64,000 bases of DNA, taken from the NCBI GenBank assembly GCA_018267585.1, contig JAFDYE010000333.1, positions 18,412-82,411 on the forward strand, written 5' to 3'. Shown piece by piece: positions 30,847 through 40,379 of the stretch (position 1 is its first letter; every line of letters begins with the position of its first letter). The DNA is from Bacteroidota bacterium. GTDB taxonomy: Bacteria; Bacteroidota; Bacteroidia; Chitinophagales; Chitinophagaceae. Position numbers and translations under genes: made by a program. Under the pieces are notes generated by a model that was not told the DNA's origin, did not search any database, and was given only the letters and a program-made list of their open reading frames with translations.

Positions 30847-31149
30847 TTAGTAACAGTTCGTGCGGTCACGGTACAGATCATGCCTGTCATGGTAGAGGTC
30901 ATAACGATCATAGCGAAGATCCCTGCGATCACGGGCAAAATCCCTGCGATCATGACGAAGATCATAATAGTCCCCTTCCCTCCTGTCCCTCCTCATTTCA
31001 TGACGATCATAGCGAAGGTCATTCCGATCATGACGCATGTCAGCACGGTCATGACCAATATCCCTGCGATCTTCCCAACGGCCCTGGGCCTGCGTAGCAA
31101 CACCGGCAAACAAACCAGCGGCAAGGAGTATAATTAATTTCGTTTTCAT
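30847..31149 (-). CDS. Small exported Asp/Arg heptad-repeat protein
   Basis: A 100-residue protein with a standard signal peptide (KLIILLAAGLFAGVATQAQ). The mature 78 residues consist almost entirely of a seven-residue repeat of the form D-R-x-D-L-R/Y-x: about nine copies between residues 34 and 96, in which Asp-Arg pairs recur with exact spacing. It ends TNCY. The composition is extremely rich in Asp, Arg and Tyr with almost no small residues. No known domain is recognised. Similar Asp/Arg-rich exported proteins occur in Bacteroidota, so it is probably real. The spacing suggests a long charged helix that could bind polyanions, metal ions or another repeat protein, but no function can be assigned. 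Confidence 0.75.
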   Translation of the reverse strand: MKTKLIILLAAGLFAGVATQAQGRWEDRRDIGHDRADMRHDRNDLRYDRHEMRRDRREGDYYDLRHDRRDFARDRRDLRYDRYDLYHDRHDLYRDRTNCY

Positions 31150-31352
31150 AATTTCAATTTTAAGTTAAGTAAATCAGCATTCATATATAAGATCAGGACG
31201 GGCTTATCATGTTTAAGCTCCGGCAGTTATAGCTATGTTAAAAGCCTGTCGCCATATGTAATCGCCTCAGCTGCCGCATCTTGAAAAAGCAATCAGCCGC
31301 CCTCGTTCGAGCCGTAAGGGCGAATTAAGTAACTTTAGAAAATTTCTCTCCC

Positions 31353-34300
31353 ATGCCGACTTTAAAGTCAATGTTGCTAACTACCTGTACCTTATTCTCC
31401 ATCCTTATTTCCTATGCACAAACATCTCCCCGGGACTACGACCGGAAATGGGCGCTCGTAGATTCGTTACTGAATAAAAAGGGACTCATCCGATCAGCGA
31501 TGGGCGAAGTCAATTCCATCTATGCCCGGGCACGGAAAGAGAAGAACGAGCCACAGCAGATAAAAGCGCTGATCTACCGCTCGATACTCTATAGCCGCAG
31601 CCAGGAAGACCCAGAACAGACAACGATACAGGACCTGGATTCGGCCATAGTGCTTGCTCAGCAGCCCTCCAGGTCCATCCTGCAGAATTTACTGGCCGGG
31701 GTCTATCAGCAGTACTTTCTGAACCACGAGTGGCAGCTGTACAACCGGTCCAATACTGCAGGTTTTGTCAAAAAAGATATCGCTACCTGGAGCGCAGACG
31801 ACTTTAACAATACCATCAGCGCTTTATACCTGGCTTCCCTGAAAGACGAACAGCAGCTGAAAGCGACAAGACTGGACCGCTATGATCCGATACTGATAAA
31901 AGGCAATGTCCGCTATCTGCGCCCTACCCTTTTTGACCTGCTTGCACACCGGGCGCTGGAGTATTTCAAGCGGAGCGACCGGAACGCCAACAAGCCGGCC
32001 GACATATTCGAGCTCGACGACTCACTCGCATTTAGCGACGCGGCCACCTTTACCCGTCATTTATTCAAAACCAGCGATACGGCCTCGCTCCATTACAAAG
32101 CCTTGTCATTGCTGCAGCGGCTTATCGGGATGCACCTGGGCGATACACGTCCGGACGCACTGATCGATGCAGATATCGAACGGCTGGCCTTTGTCAACAC
32201 CTATGGTGTCATGGAGAATAAAGAGGAGCTGTATACGCAGGCGCTGAGCCGCATCACCCGCAGATATGAAGACGAGCCGGCAGCAGCGCAAGCCTGGTAT
32301 CTGCAGGCAAGCCGGTTGGTCTATCCCGGCGCCGTACGTCCCTTGAGGATAAGATCCAAAGGCGACGAGAACCAGGCCGAGGAGGGTAACACAGGAGACA
32401 GTTTGCGGTATAGCAATGTAAAGGCGCTCGCTATCTGCGAGAGGGTTCTTTTGCAAAAGGATTCCAGCGAGGGCAGAGAGCACTGCAGAACACTGCGCGA
32501 CCAGCTGCTGGCAAAACAGCTGGCCATGCAGGCCGAAAAAGTCAATCTGCCCGGAGAACCCCTGCGCTGCCTGGTTAGATGGAGCAATTTCGATCACCTC
32601 TACCTTCGGCTCATAAGCCTGGAAGGCTACAAAACAACCCTCCCCAATATCAATACCGGAGACGATAAATTCTGGTCAGACCTTTTTAACCAGCCGATAT
32701 ACCGTTCGTTCGACCAGGCCCTGCCCCATACGCGGGACTACAGGCAGCACAGCACGGAGATGGCCATCGGAAGACTGCCCGTAGGCGCTTATGCGCTGGT
32801 GGGGTGTACCGACGCGGGCTTTAGCTCAACATCGGTAATGGCAGTTCAATACATTTATGTTTCCGGGATCGCCTTTGTCAACAAGGGCAGGGACTATTTC
32901 GTTCTCCGCCGTGGCAGCGGACAGCCGATTACCGATGCCAGTATCCACCTATGGACCGAGGAATATAATCCCAGGCTCCGGAAGCAGGACCTGGTAAAAG
33001 CCGCCGTCCAATACCGGACCGACAGCCAGGGACACTTCCAGCTGCTGAACCCCGCCGCGAACGAGGCCTACCGGCCCCGGATGATCGAGATCACCACTGC
33101 CGACGACCACCTGTTCATCCGTGATCAGGCACTGGGCTATGACCTGGGAAATATGTATGACGGACATATCTCCGACGATGACAATTACGAAGAACTGAAT
33201 GCTAAGGTCTTTCTTTTCCTTGACAGGCAGATCTACCGGCCCGGGCAGACTGTCTATTTCAAAGGGATCGCCATAACGAAGGATAAAGCCACACATCAAT
33301 CAAAGGTCCTGGACGCGTGGTCGACAAAGGTCTATCTCTATAACGCCAATAGCGAAGCCGTCGACTCGACGGATATGAAGACTAATGAATTCGGATCATA
33401 TCACGGCAGCTTTCAGCTGCCAGTGGGCCAGCTGAACGGATCGTTCAGGGTCGAAGACGACAAGGGGAATTCGGCGTCTTTCTCTGTAGAGGAGTATAAA
33501 CGCCCGACCTTTTATGTGGAGTACGAAAAACAAAAAGGCAGCTACCGGGCCGGCGACAGCATCCACGTGACAGGGAATAGCAAAGCTTATGCAGGTAATG
33601 CGCTGGATGGTGCTACCGTTCGATACAGAGTAATAAGAAGAACCGTATTCCCTCACCCCTGGTATTTCGGAAGGATCGGCCGGCCCGCAGGTGGGGTGCA
33701 GGAAATACAGCACGGAGAGCTGAAGACGGATGGAAAAGGAAATTTTCGTGTCGGTTTTCTGGCAATACCTGACCGCAGCGCAAACCGTAGCGCAGATCCG
33801 CGATTCGAATACGACGTGACGGCAGACGTTACCGATATAAATGGCGAGACCCGCAGCGGCGCTACGACCATTGTGGCGGGCTATACAGCGTTGAACCTCT
33901 CCCTTGTTGTGCCGGGCGGTGATCGCCAGCGTGCGGACAGCCTCAAACAGCTGATGGTAAAAAGCACAAACCTGGCCGGAGAGCCCGTGGCCTCAACGGT
34001 GCACGTGACGATCTACCCGCTGAAGGCGCCTGACCAGCTCATCCGGGCCAGGCTCTGGGAGAAGCCCGACCTGTATGTACTGCCCGAAAAGGAATACCGG
34101 GATAGCTTCCCGCACGACGAGTATCGGGACGAGCTGCAAAAGGATAGCTGGACGACGACTGAACAACTGTGGGACGGGACGGGCAGCTCAGCCTCCGGCA
34201 CGGCGCCTCTGCAATTCGAAGTTCCCGCCGGCCGGACCCTCCCAGGTTGGTATAGAGTGGAAGCCGTTGCCACCGATGCATATGGACAGGAAGTAAAGGA

Positions 34301-37300
34301 CCTACGCTATATAGAGTTGTTCGACGGGAAAACCGGGAAACCGGCAAACCCGCGCTATGACTGGATCCCCAACCAGGACCAGACCGTAGAGCCGGGAGCC
34401 ATGGCCCTGATAGAGGCGGGCAGTTCCGCCGCGGACGTATATGTCATCCGGAAGACCGAGCATATCGATACCTCCGGCAGTTTCAGTACGTTCACGCTAA
34501 ATGGACAGCGCCGCGTCACGGAGCAGGCCATCACAGAGGCCGACCGCGGCGGTCTCGGCATTTCGGATATTTTTGTAAAAGACAACCGTTTTTATACACA
34601 CCGCCTTACTATAAGGGTGCCCTGGACCAACAAGGCGCTGGATATTCACTATGCCAGCTACCGGGACAAGTCCCAGCCGGGCAGCAATGAAAAATGGTCC
34701 GTGACCATCAGCGGACAACAGCGGGACAAGGTATCGGCGGAAGTGCTGGCTTCAATGTACGATGCCTCACTGGATCAGTTTGAGCTGCACCAATGGACCA
34801 CCCCTTCCGTCTATCCGGAGTTTACCTCGCCTGTTCCCTGGCTCGGCAGCAGCTTCGTCAGCGGCTATAGCGTGACACGGGTCGCGCCTTGGAATTATGT
34901 TCCCCAATACGCCAAAGTCTACGACGAGCTGCTGTCGACCGGCAGTGGCAGCGTGATGATGTTCAGGAAAGAGGGACGGGTGCTGGCAGCAGCGGCCGCG
35001 CCGCAGATCTCTATCCGCGGACAAAACCCGGCTGAAGCTGGCAACGAACCGCAATCCATCAGAGACGGCGTTCTTGCGACCGCAGCGGAAGGATCGCGCG
35101 CCGGGTTGGCTCAGCAGCTCCCCGGGTTGCGAAAGAACTTCAACGAAACGGCCTTCTTCTTTCCCGACCTCCGGACGGACAGCAACGGCAGCGTAAGCTT
35201 CTCCTTCACCATGCCCGAAGCGCTCACCTCCTGGAAATGGATGACACTGGCGCACACAAAAGACCTCGCCTTCGGCTACTCTGAAAAGACCGTCATCACC
35301 CAAAAAGAATTGATGGTCCAGCCCAATACCCCACGATTCCTGCGCGAAGGCGACCATATGGACCTTCCCGTAAAAGTGGTCAACCTCACCGACTCCGAGA
35401 TGACCGGACAGGTGGCCCTGCAGCTGACGGATCCCACGACGGGGCAGACCGCCGATGGATGGTTTACCAACCGGCAACCCAACCAATATTTTACAGTAGG
35501 ACCCCGCCAAAGCATAATCGTCAGCTTCCCATTGGTAGTGCCCTTCCAGTACAACCGGCCGCTGACCTACAAACTGACCGCACAATCGCACAGCTATAGC
35601 GACGGCGAAGAAGCAACGCTGCCCGTCGTGAGCAACCGCTTGCTGGTCACCGAGACCCTTCCCCTGAATATGAAAGGCGACGGAACACGCCTGTTCACAT
35701 TCGAAAAGCTCCTGCATAGCGGTAACAGCGAGACCCTCAACCACCATGCACTCACGGTAGAGTTCACCGCCAACCCGGTATGGTATGCCGTCCAATCGCT
35801 GCCCTATCTGACCGAATATCCCTATGAATGCGCAGAACAGACATTCAATAGGTGGTATGCCAACGCCCTTGCCAGCCGGATCGTATCGGCCTCTCCCCGG
35901 CTGAAAGACGTATTCCAGCGCTGGAAGAGCCGGGACACGGCCGCTCTCCTTAGCAACCTGCAAAAGAACCAGGAGCTGAGATCTGTACTCCTGGAAGAGA
36001 CACCCTGGGTTCTGCGGGGCAAGACCGAAGAGCAGCAGAAAAAGAATGTTGCCCTGCTCTTTGATATGAGCCGCATGTCCGCAGAGCTCGAAGCCACCTT
36101 CGGGAAGCTGAAAGCAATGCAGTCCCCCGACGGCGGCTTTGCCTGGTTCAATGGCGGCCCCACCGACCTCTATATCACCCAATATATTCTCACCGGCATC
36201 GGACACCTGCAGCAGCTGAAAGCGATACCCGAAGCCGCCGCACCCAAAGTCAGCGGACTGATCAGACAGGCGCTGGCCTACGTCGACGAACAGATGAAAA
36301 AGAAATATGAATCGTTGAAAGAAGACGAGCGGAGATCCAGACCCCTGCCTTCGGGCAAACCAATAGCTCCGCCGATCGGAGAACTGCCCGTTCAGTACCT
36401 CTATATGCGCAGCTTCTTCAACGACTATGGCATACCGGGAAGCATCCTGCCCGCCGTCAGCTATTTCCGCAAACAGGTGCAGGGCACATGGGTCAGCCGC
36501 AGTAAATATATGCAAGGCATGATCGCACTCGCCCTTTTCAGGACCGGCGACGTACAGACTGCAAAGGACATCATCAGATCGCTGAAGCAGACCGCCATCG
36601 TCGACGAGGAAAAAGGAATGTACTGGAAGGGCATGGAAGGCGGTTACTACTGGTACGAGGCGCCGATCGAGATACAATCCCTGCTGATCGAGGCCTTCCG
36701 GGAGATCAGCGCAGATAAGGTCGCCGACCGTGACCTGAAGACCTGGCTGCTCAAACAAAAACAGACCCATAGCTGGCGCACGACAAAAGCAACCGCTGAC
36801 GCCTGCTACGCCTTGCTGGTGGGCGATACAGGCTGGACGATCGACGAAAAGAACGTAACGATCAAATTAGGCGAAAAGCTCATAGAGCAGGCCCCCGGCG
36901 AAGTCGGTACGGGCTATTTCAAAAAAGTATTCGACGCACCCTTTATAAACCCGGCGATGGGCAATATCACCGTAACGATGAGCAGCGGAAGAACCGCCGG
37001 AGCCGGCTCCCCGGCCTGGGGCGCGGTATACTGGCAGTACTTCGACCTGCTCGATAAGATCACCCCACCCGGCGGCGGCAAGACGCCGCTAAGCATCACA
37101 AAACGACTATTCATCGAACGGATCACCAGCTCCGGCAGGGTCCTGGACCCGGTCGCCGATAACGGCGTGCTGAAGCCCGGCGACAAGGTTGTCGTACGCA
37201 TACAGCTAAAGGCGGATAGAAGCATGGAATACGTGCATATGAAAGATATGCGGGCGGCTTGTATGGAACCGGTCAACGTAATCAGCCGGTACAAATGGCA

Positions 37301-37514
37301 GGATGGCCTGGGCTACTACGAGAGCACAAGGGACGCAAGCACGGACTTCTTCTTCCCGTCGCTGCCCCGGGGGACTTACATATTCGAATATCCGCTGACG
37401 GTAGGACAGGCCGGCAATTTCAGCAATGGGATCACTACCATCGAATGCATGTATGCGCCGGAATTTGCCTACCACAGCGAAGGTATCCGGGTCAGCGTAG
37501 AGGCAGCGCCCTAG
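31353..37514 (+). CDS. Giant bacterial alpha-2-macroglobulin with thioester
   Basis: The 2,053-residue exported protein (signal peptide ending ILISYAQ) starts with a helical, TPR-like region (about 25-400). The macroglobulin domains follow (FLDRQIYRPGQTVYFKG and DDKGNSASFSVEEYKRPTF are MG3/MG4-type signatures), then the A2M domain (NETAFFFPDLRTDSNG, FTMPEALTSWKWM). Next comes the complement-like thioester domain: YPYECAEQTFNRW gives the CxEQ motif with Cys1493 and Gln1496. A helical barrel and a C-terminal receptor-like domain end the protein. Bacterial A2Ms trap attacking proteases in the periplasm. E. coli-type A2M is usually next to pbpC (PBP1c), but none is present here. There is no lipobox or T9SS tail. 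The gene is monocistronic. Confidence 0.95.
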   Translation: MPTLKSMLLTTCTLFSILISYAQTSPRDYDRKWALVDSLLNKKGLIRSAMGEVNSIYARARKEKNEPQQIKALIYRSILYSRSQEDPEQTTIQDLDSAIVLAQQPSRSILQNLLAGVYQQYFLNHEWQLYNRSNTAGFVKKDIATWSADDFNNTISALYLASLKDEQQLKATRLDRYDPILIKGNVRYLRPTLFDLLAHRALEYFKRSDRNANKPADIFELDDSLAFSDAATFTRHLFKTSDTASLHYKALSLLQRLIGMHLGDTRPDALIDADIERLAFVNTYGVMENKEELYTQALSRITRRYEDEPAAAQAWYLQASRLVYPGAVRPLRIRSKGDENQAEEGNTGDSLRYSNVKALAICERVLLQKDSSEGREHCRTLRDQLLAKQLAMQAEKVNLPGEPLRCLVRWSNFDHLYLRLISLEGYKTTLPNINTGDDKFWSDLFNQPIYRSFDQALPHTRDYRQHSTEMAIGRLPVGAYALVGCTDAGFSSTSVMAVQYIYVSGIAFVNKGRDYFVLRRGSGQPITDASIHLWTEEYNPRLRKQDLVKAAVQYRTDSQGHFQLLNPAANEAYRPRMIEITTADDHLFIRDQALGYDLGNMYDGHISDDDNYEELNAKVFLFLDRQIYRPGQTVYFKGIAITKDKATHQSKVLDAWSTKVYLYNANSEAVDSTDMKTNEFGSYHGSFQLPVGQLNGSFRVEDDKGNSASFSVEEYKRPTFYVEYEKQKGSYRAGDSIHVTGNSKAYAGNALDGATVRYRVIRRTVFPHPWYFGRIGRPAGGVQEIQHGELKTDGKGNFRVGFLAIPDRSANRSADPRFEYDVTADVTDINGETRSGATTIVAGYTALNLSLVVPGGDRQRADSLKQLMVKSTNLAGEPVASTVHVTIYPLKAPDQLIRARLWEKPDLYVLPEKEYRDSFPHDEYRDELQKDSWTTTEQLWDGTGSSASGTAPLQFEVPAGRTLPGWYRVEAVATDAYGQEVKDLRYIELFDGKTGKPANPRYDWIPNQDQTVEPGAMALIEAGSSAADVYVIRKTEHIDTSGSFSTFTLNGQRRVTEQAITEADRGGLGISDIFVKDNRFYTHRLTIRVPWTNKALDIHYASYRDKSQPGSNEKWSVTISGQQRDKVSAEVLASMYDASLDQFELHQWTTPSVYPEFTSPVPWLGSSFVSGYSVTRVAPWNYVPQYAKVYDELLSTGSGSVMMFRKEGRVLAAAAAPQISIRGQNPAEAGNEPQSIRDGVLATAAEGSRAGLAQQLPGLRKNFNETAFFFPDLRTDSNGSVSFSFTMPEALTSWKWMTLAHTKDLAFGYSEKTVITQKELMVQPNTPRFLREGDHMDLPVKVVNLTDSEMTGQVALQLTDPTTGQTADGWFTNRQPNQYFTVGPRQSIIVSFPLVVPFQYNRPLTYKLTAQSHSYSDGEEATLPVVSNRLLVTETLPLNMKGDGTRLFTFEKLLHSGNSETLNHHALTVEFTANPVWYAVQSLPYLTEYPYECAEQTFNRWYANALASRIVSASPRLKDVFQRWKSRDTAALLSNLQKNQELRSVLLEETPWVLRGKTEEQQKKNVALLFDMSRMSAELEATFGKLKAMQSPDGGFAWFNGGPTDLYITQYILTGIGHLQQLKAIPEAAAPKVSGLIRQALAYVDEQMKKKYESLKEDERRSRPLPSGKPIAPPIGELPVQYLYMRSFFNDYGIPGSILPAVSYFRKQVQGTWVSRSKYMQGMIALALFRTGDVQTAKDIIRSLKQTAIVDEEKGMYWKGMEGGYYWYEAPIEIQSLLIEAFREISADKVADRDLKTWLLKQKQTHSWRTTKATADACYALLVGDTGWTIDEKNVTIKLGEKLIEQAPGEVGTGYFKKVFDAPFINPAMGNITVTMSSGRTAGAGSPAWGAVYWQYFDLLDKITPPGGGKTPLSITKRLFIERITSSGRVLDPVADNGVLKPGDKVVVRIQLKADRSMEYVHMKDMRAACMEPVNVISRYKWQDGLGYYESTRDASTDFFFPSLPRGTYIFEYPLTVGQAGNFSNGITTIECMYAPEFAYHSEGIRVSVEAAP

Positions 37515-38044
37515 AGCGGCAGCCGTCGCACCGACCGGGCCACACCCTTGATGAAGAAATAGTTGGTAGTGCCTCCGATAACGGCGCCGACCAGCGGGAT
37601 CAGCCGCCCGCCGGCCTTCGCACCCATACGGATCAGAAGACGCTCGGCAACGTGTTCCAGCATGCCCCGCGTCATGATCATGCCCGCTTCGACACCAACG
37701 CTGACGGCGACAATGGACATGAACTCGTCGAATGCAATATTATACGTTCCCCGGCGGTGGTAGAGGATGCCAAGCGTCACGCGGAATTGCTGCATCAGAT
37801 TGTTCACCATATCGGCGGGAATACCGATCAGGAAGGTAACAGGACCACCAAGCCCGGTCACGGCACCCGTGCCAGCCGCAAGCCGGGCACAGTGTTCGAT
37901 AAAGGCGTCGATACCCATCTCATCGACCCCTTTTTTAATACCGTATTGATTGACACTGTCGTATACACGCCTAAAGCCGATCTGCGCCAGCCGGCCCGTC
38001 AACCCGACCGGCCGGCCCCTTCGTTGAAACCTTAAACCCAGCAT
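37511..38044 (-). CDS. EcsC family protein
   Basis: A 177-residue protein with EcsC-family features: GIDAFIEHCARLAAGTGAVTGLGG, a hydrophobic stretch FLIGIPADMVNNLMQQFR, and a Gly-rich C-terminal end (IPLVGAVIGGTTNYFFIKGVAR). In B. subtilis EcsC is encoded beside the EcsAB ABC transporter, but its function is not known; in other bacteria the family stands alone, as here. It is probably membrane-associated. Its stop codon shares the palindrome CTAG (37511-37514) with the stop of the converging macroglobulin gene. Confidence 0.85.
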   Translation of the reverse strand: MLGLRFQRRGRPVGLTGRLAQIGFRRVYDSVNQYGIKKGVDEMGIDAFIEHCARLAAGTGAVTGLGGPVTFLIGIPADMVNNLMQQFRVTLGILYHRRGTYNIAFDEFMSIVAVSVGVEAGMIMTRGMLEHVAERLLIRMGAKAGGRLIPLVGAVIGGTTNYFFIKGVARSVRRLPL

Positions 38045-38077
38045 TTTGTGTTCATTTTAGGGGATTATTTACATTTA

Positions 38078-38105
38078 CCTTCGGGATGCCCAAAACGCCC
38101 GAAGG
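38078..38105. repeat. Perfect inverted repeat between ecsC-like gene and oxidoreductase
   Basis: CCTTCGGG (38078-38085) and CCCGAAGG (38098-38105) form an 8-bp stem with a 12-nt loop, 39 bp before the oxidoreductase ATG. It could be an operator or a leader hairpin for the oxidoreductase. No T-run follows, so a terminator is unlikely. Confidence 0.4.
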
Positions 38106-38144
38106 ACAGTCACTACATTATAGCAAACTTCGAACCACGACAAC

Positions 38145-39221
38145 ATGGCACAGCAGGTAGATACACTGATCATCGGACAAGGGATTTGCGGAACTTTTCT
38201 CAGCTTCCACCTGGAAAGAGCCGGGGTACCCCACCTTGTGATAGACGAGCTCAGACCCTATTCTGCTTCCCGAATAGCCGCCGGACTCATCAATCCCGTG
38301 ACCGGAAGGCGCCTGGTAACGACCTGGATGATCGACGAACTGCTCGCTTCCGCACTGGAATCGTATGGACAGTTGGCAGCCATGCTGGGCGACAGCTACC
38401 TATCGGAGACAAGCATAACAGACTTCTTCCCGACCGCACAAATGCGGCTGGCCTTCCTCGACCGGCTCGCACAGAACGGCAGCTACCTCAACCTGCCCGC
38501 TGACGAAACGCGCTGGAACGCCTGCTTTCGTTATGAAATGGGATTTGGAACGATCCGCCCCTGCTACCTCGTAGACATGCAGGGCCTGCTGGCCGCCGCC
38601 CGAAAAAGGATGCTGGAGCAGGGGTTCCTGCTCGAACAACGATTTGAAAAAGAACAGCTTCAGATAGGGACGGACCAGGTGCGGTACGGGGACCTGACCG
38701 CCCGCAGAGTGATCTTCTGCGACGGCATCGAAAGCTTCACCAGCCCCTGGTTCCCGAGACTACCCTTCGCCCCCAACAAAGGAGAGGTTCTTATCGTCGA
38801 CATCCCGGGACTAAAGGGCTGCACCACGACCGAAAGTCCCGTATTCAAAAAAGGGATCAGCCTCGCTCCCTGGCGGGACGGTCTATACTGGGCAGGCTCC
38901 TCCTACGAATGGTCATTCAATACAGAAGCACCGACCAAAATGTTCCGGGAGAAGACTGAGTTGCTCTTAAAGAATTGGGTGAAGCTGCCTTTTACAATTG
39001 TAGACCATCTCGCCTCAGTACGGCCGGCAACGATCGAAAGACGGCCGTTCGTAGGCTTTCATCCGCTATATCGCCCCGTGGGCATCCTCAACGGAATGGG
39101 AACAAAAGGCTGCTCACTGGCGCCCTATTTCGCGCGGCAACTGGCGGCACATATCACTACAGGCAGTCCCATAAGGCCGGACGCCGACGTACAGCGGTTT
39201 ATAAAGCTTCTTTCGCGCTAG
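38145..39221 (+). CDS. FAD-dependent oxidoreductase (DAO family)
   Basis: The 358 residues belong to the D-amino-acid-oxidase-like (DAO) flavoprotein family. The N-terminal dinucleotide-binding motif is VDTLIIGQGICGTFLSFHLE with the acidic end of strand 2 in VIDE. NPVTGRRLV resembles the substrate-domain start, and RPATIERRPFVGFHP followed by GMGTKGCSLAP is the C-terminal FAD-binding loop. The family oxidises amines (amino acids, glycine, methylaminomethyl-uridine in MnmC). The exact substrate is not clear. The gene converges on the MtfA-like gene with a 23-bp overlap (39199-39221). Confidence 0.88.
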   Translation: MAQQVDTLIIGQGICGTFLSFHLERAGVPHLVIDELRPYSASRIAAGLINPVTGRRLVTTWMIDELLASALESYGQLAAMLGDSYLSETSITDFFPTAQMRLAFLDRLAQNGSYLNLPADETRWNACFRYEMGFGTIRPCYLVDMQGLLAAARKRMLEQGFLLEQRFEKEQLQIGTDQVRYGDLTARRVIFCDGIESFTSPWFPRLPFAPNKGEVLIVDIPGLKGCTTTESPVFKKGISLAPWRDGLYWAGSSYEWSFNTEAPTKMFREKTELLLKNWVKLPFTIVDHLASVRPATIERRPFVGFHPLYRPVGILNGMGTKGCSLAPYFARQLAAHITTGSPIRPDADVQRFIKLLSR

Positions 39222-40080
39222 ATGCGATCGTCTCTTCTGAGATCTTCTTGGCCTCGGGCCGACGAATGATCGTGGTGCTGCCCGATATAAAGTTGAGGGG
39301 GTCCTGATTGAGGACACAGGCCATCGCCTCGTAAAGCTCGGGCAATTCATGCCTGAACGCCACGGGACTCTCAAAGAATACTTCCACCGCAACCGCCCAG
39401 AATTCGTGATAGTTGGTAGCCGCATAGTCCCCGAGCAGGTTCTTTGCGCGTACCTCCCCCTGCTGCATGGAAGTAAAGATCGGACGGGCCACCTTGGAGA
39501 AATTCGGGAACTCCTTCTTGAAATGCCTGTCCTCTTCCGTCTGGGTGATGAAATTGACATATGCGAGCGCATGCGCCATCTCATGCAGACCAACATTGCA
39601 ATTGGCAGTCTGACCGGAAATTCCCTTCATAAAATTATCCCAGGAGAGATAGATGCCCGTCTGATCCACATGCCCCATAAAAGGCCGGGAATAATACCCA
39701 TAGTGATAGTCGTCCCGGAGAATAAAAATATCATCGAAATAGTTCAGCTTGAACTTGTCCAGGCCAAAGGTCAGCTGCACGGCAGCCGCACTGACGAGGA
39801 TCGGCATCTCAGCCGAAGGCTCGACCTCTATATAGTGGAAATTCTTCGCGTGCTGGAAAAGATAGGTGCGAAAAAGGAATTTTCGTTGCTCTTCAAGACC
39901 CAGCCGGTTATAATATCGAAAATGTCGCGAAACAACGGAGTGATAGAATGTCTCCCGGGCAATAAAACGTTTGAACTGATGCCTGGTGTACAGACGCTGA
40001 CATAGAACTGTGACCGGGCGATTCAGAAGAAGAATACCAATTACCAATGAAATAATGACAACGATTTCCATAAGGTTCAT
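39199..40080 (-). CDS. MtfA-like zinc peptidase (first copy)
   Basis: The 293-residue protein has one N-terminal membrane helix (about 5-20) and an MtfA (M90) peptidase domain. The zinc/catalytic motif is HEMAH (His166, Glu167, His170) in [17 protein letters not shown], and the third ligand Glu lies in ATNYHEFWAVAVEVFFE. In E. coli MtfA binds the glucose repressor Mlc and has peptidase activity, but Mlc is absent from most Bacteroidota, so the target here is unknown. The membrane anchor points to the inner-membrane face. A second copy lies 300 bp upstream on the same strand. Confidence 0.92.
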   Translation of the reverse strand: MNLMEIVVIISLVIGILLLNRPVTVLCQRLYTRHQFKRFIARETFYHSVVSRHFRYYNRLGLEEQRKFLFRTYLFQHAKNFHYIEVEPSAEMPILVSAAAVQLTFGLDKFKLNYFDDIFILRDDYHYGYYSRPFMGHVDQTGIYLSWDNFMKGISGQTANCNVGLHEMAHALAYVNFITQTEEDRHFKKEFPNFSKVARPIFTSMQQGEVRAKNLLGDYAATNYHEFWAVAVEVFFESPVAFRHELPELYEAMACVLNQDPLNFISGSTTIIRRPEAKKISEETIASSAKEAL

Positions 40081-40279
40081 TTTTCTGTCTTTTCAAATGG
40101 ACGATCGGCGAACACGTCAATCGGGTCTTGCATTGGCTGTTGGATACGGAACTAAGGCTTTCAGATTAGAGTGGAAAACCTGTAGGCGGGTTTAATCAAG
40201 AGGAATGAATCGTACGGATAGGCAAACAAAATAAAAAGAATTTTTGAAAATGCGAAGAGTTGTGGAAATGTTTTATTTT

Positions 40280-40295
40280 ATCTATGTAAATAGAT
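40280..40295. promoter_or_regulatory. Palindrome in AT-rich region upstream of first mtfA-like gene
   Basis: ATCTAT-GTAA-ATAGAT is a perfect 6-bp-arm palindrome inside the markedly AT-rich stretch 40180-40310, about 200 bp upstream of the first mtfA-like start. It is the kind of site a dimeric regulator binds. The rest of the 299-bp gap shows no gene. Confidence 0.35.
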
Positions 40296-40379
40296 TATAA
40301 TCAATAACTTAAACACGAACAACCGCAGCTTCCGGGGGAAAGCAGCACCAGTCTGCAAAAACTTCGCCCGACCGCCGGC

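Noticed and set aside
34767-36770. 667-codon open frame on the minus strand inside the macroglobulin gene
   Set aside because: It is antisense to conserved A2M and thioester motifs and encodes no recognisable domain; the moderately GC-rich codon usage keeps stops rare on the opposite strand.
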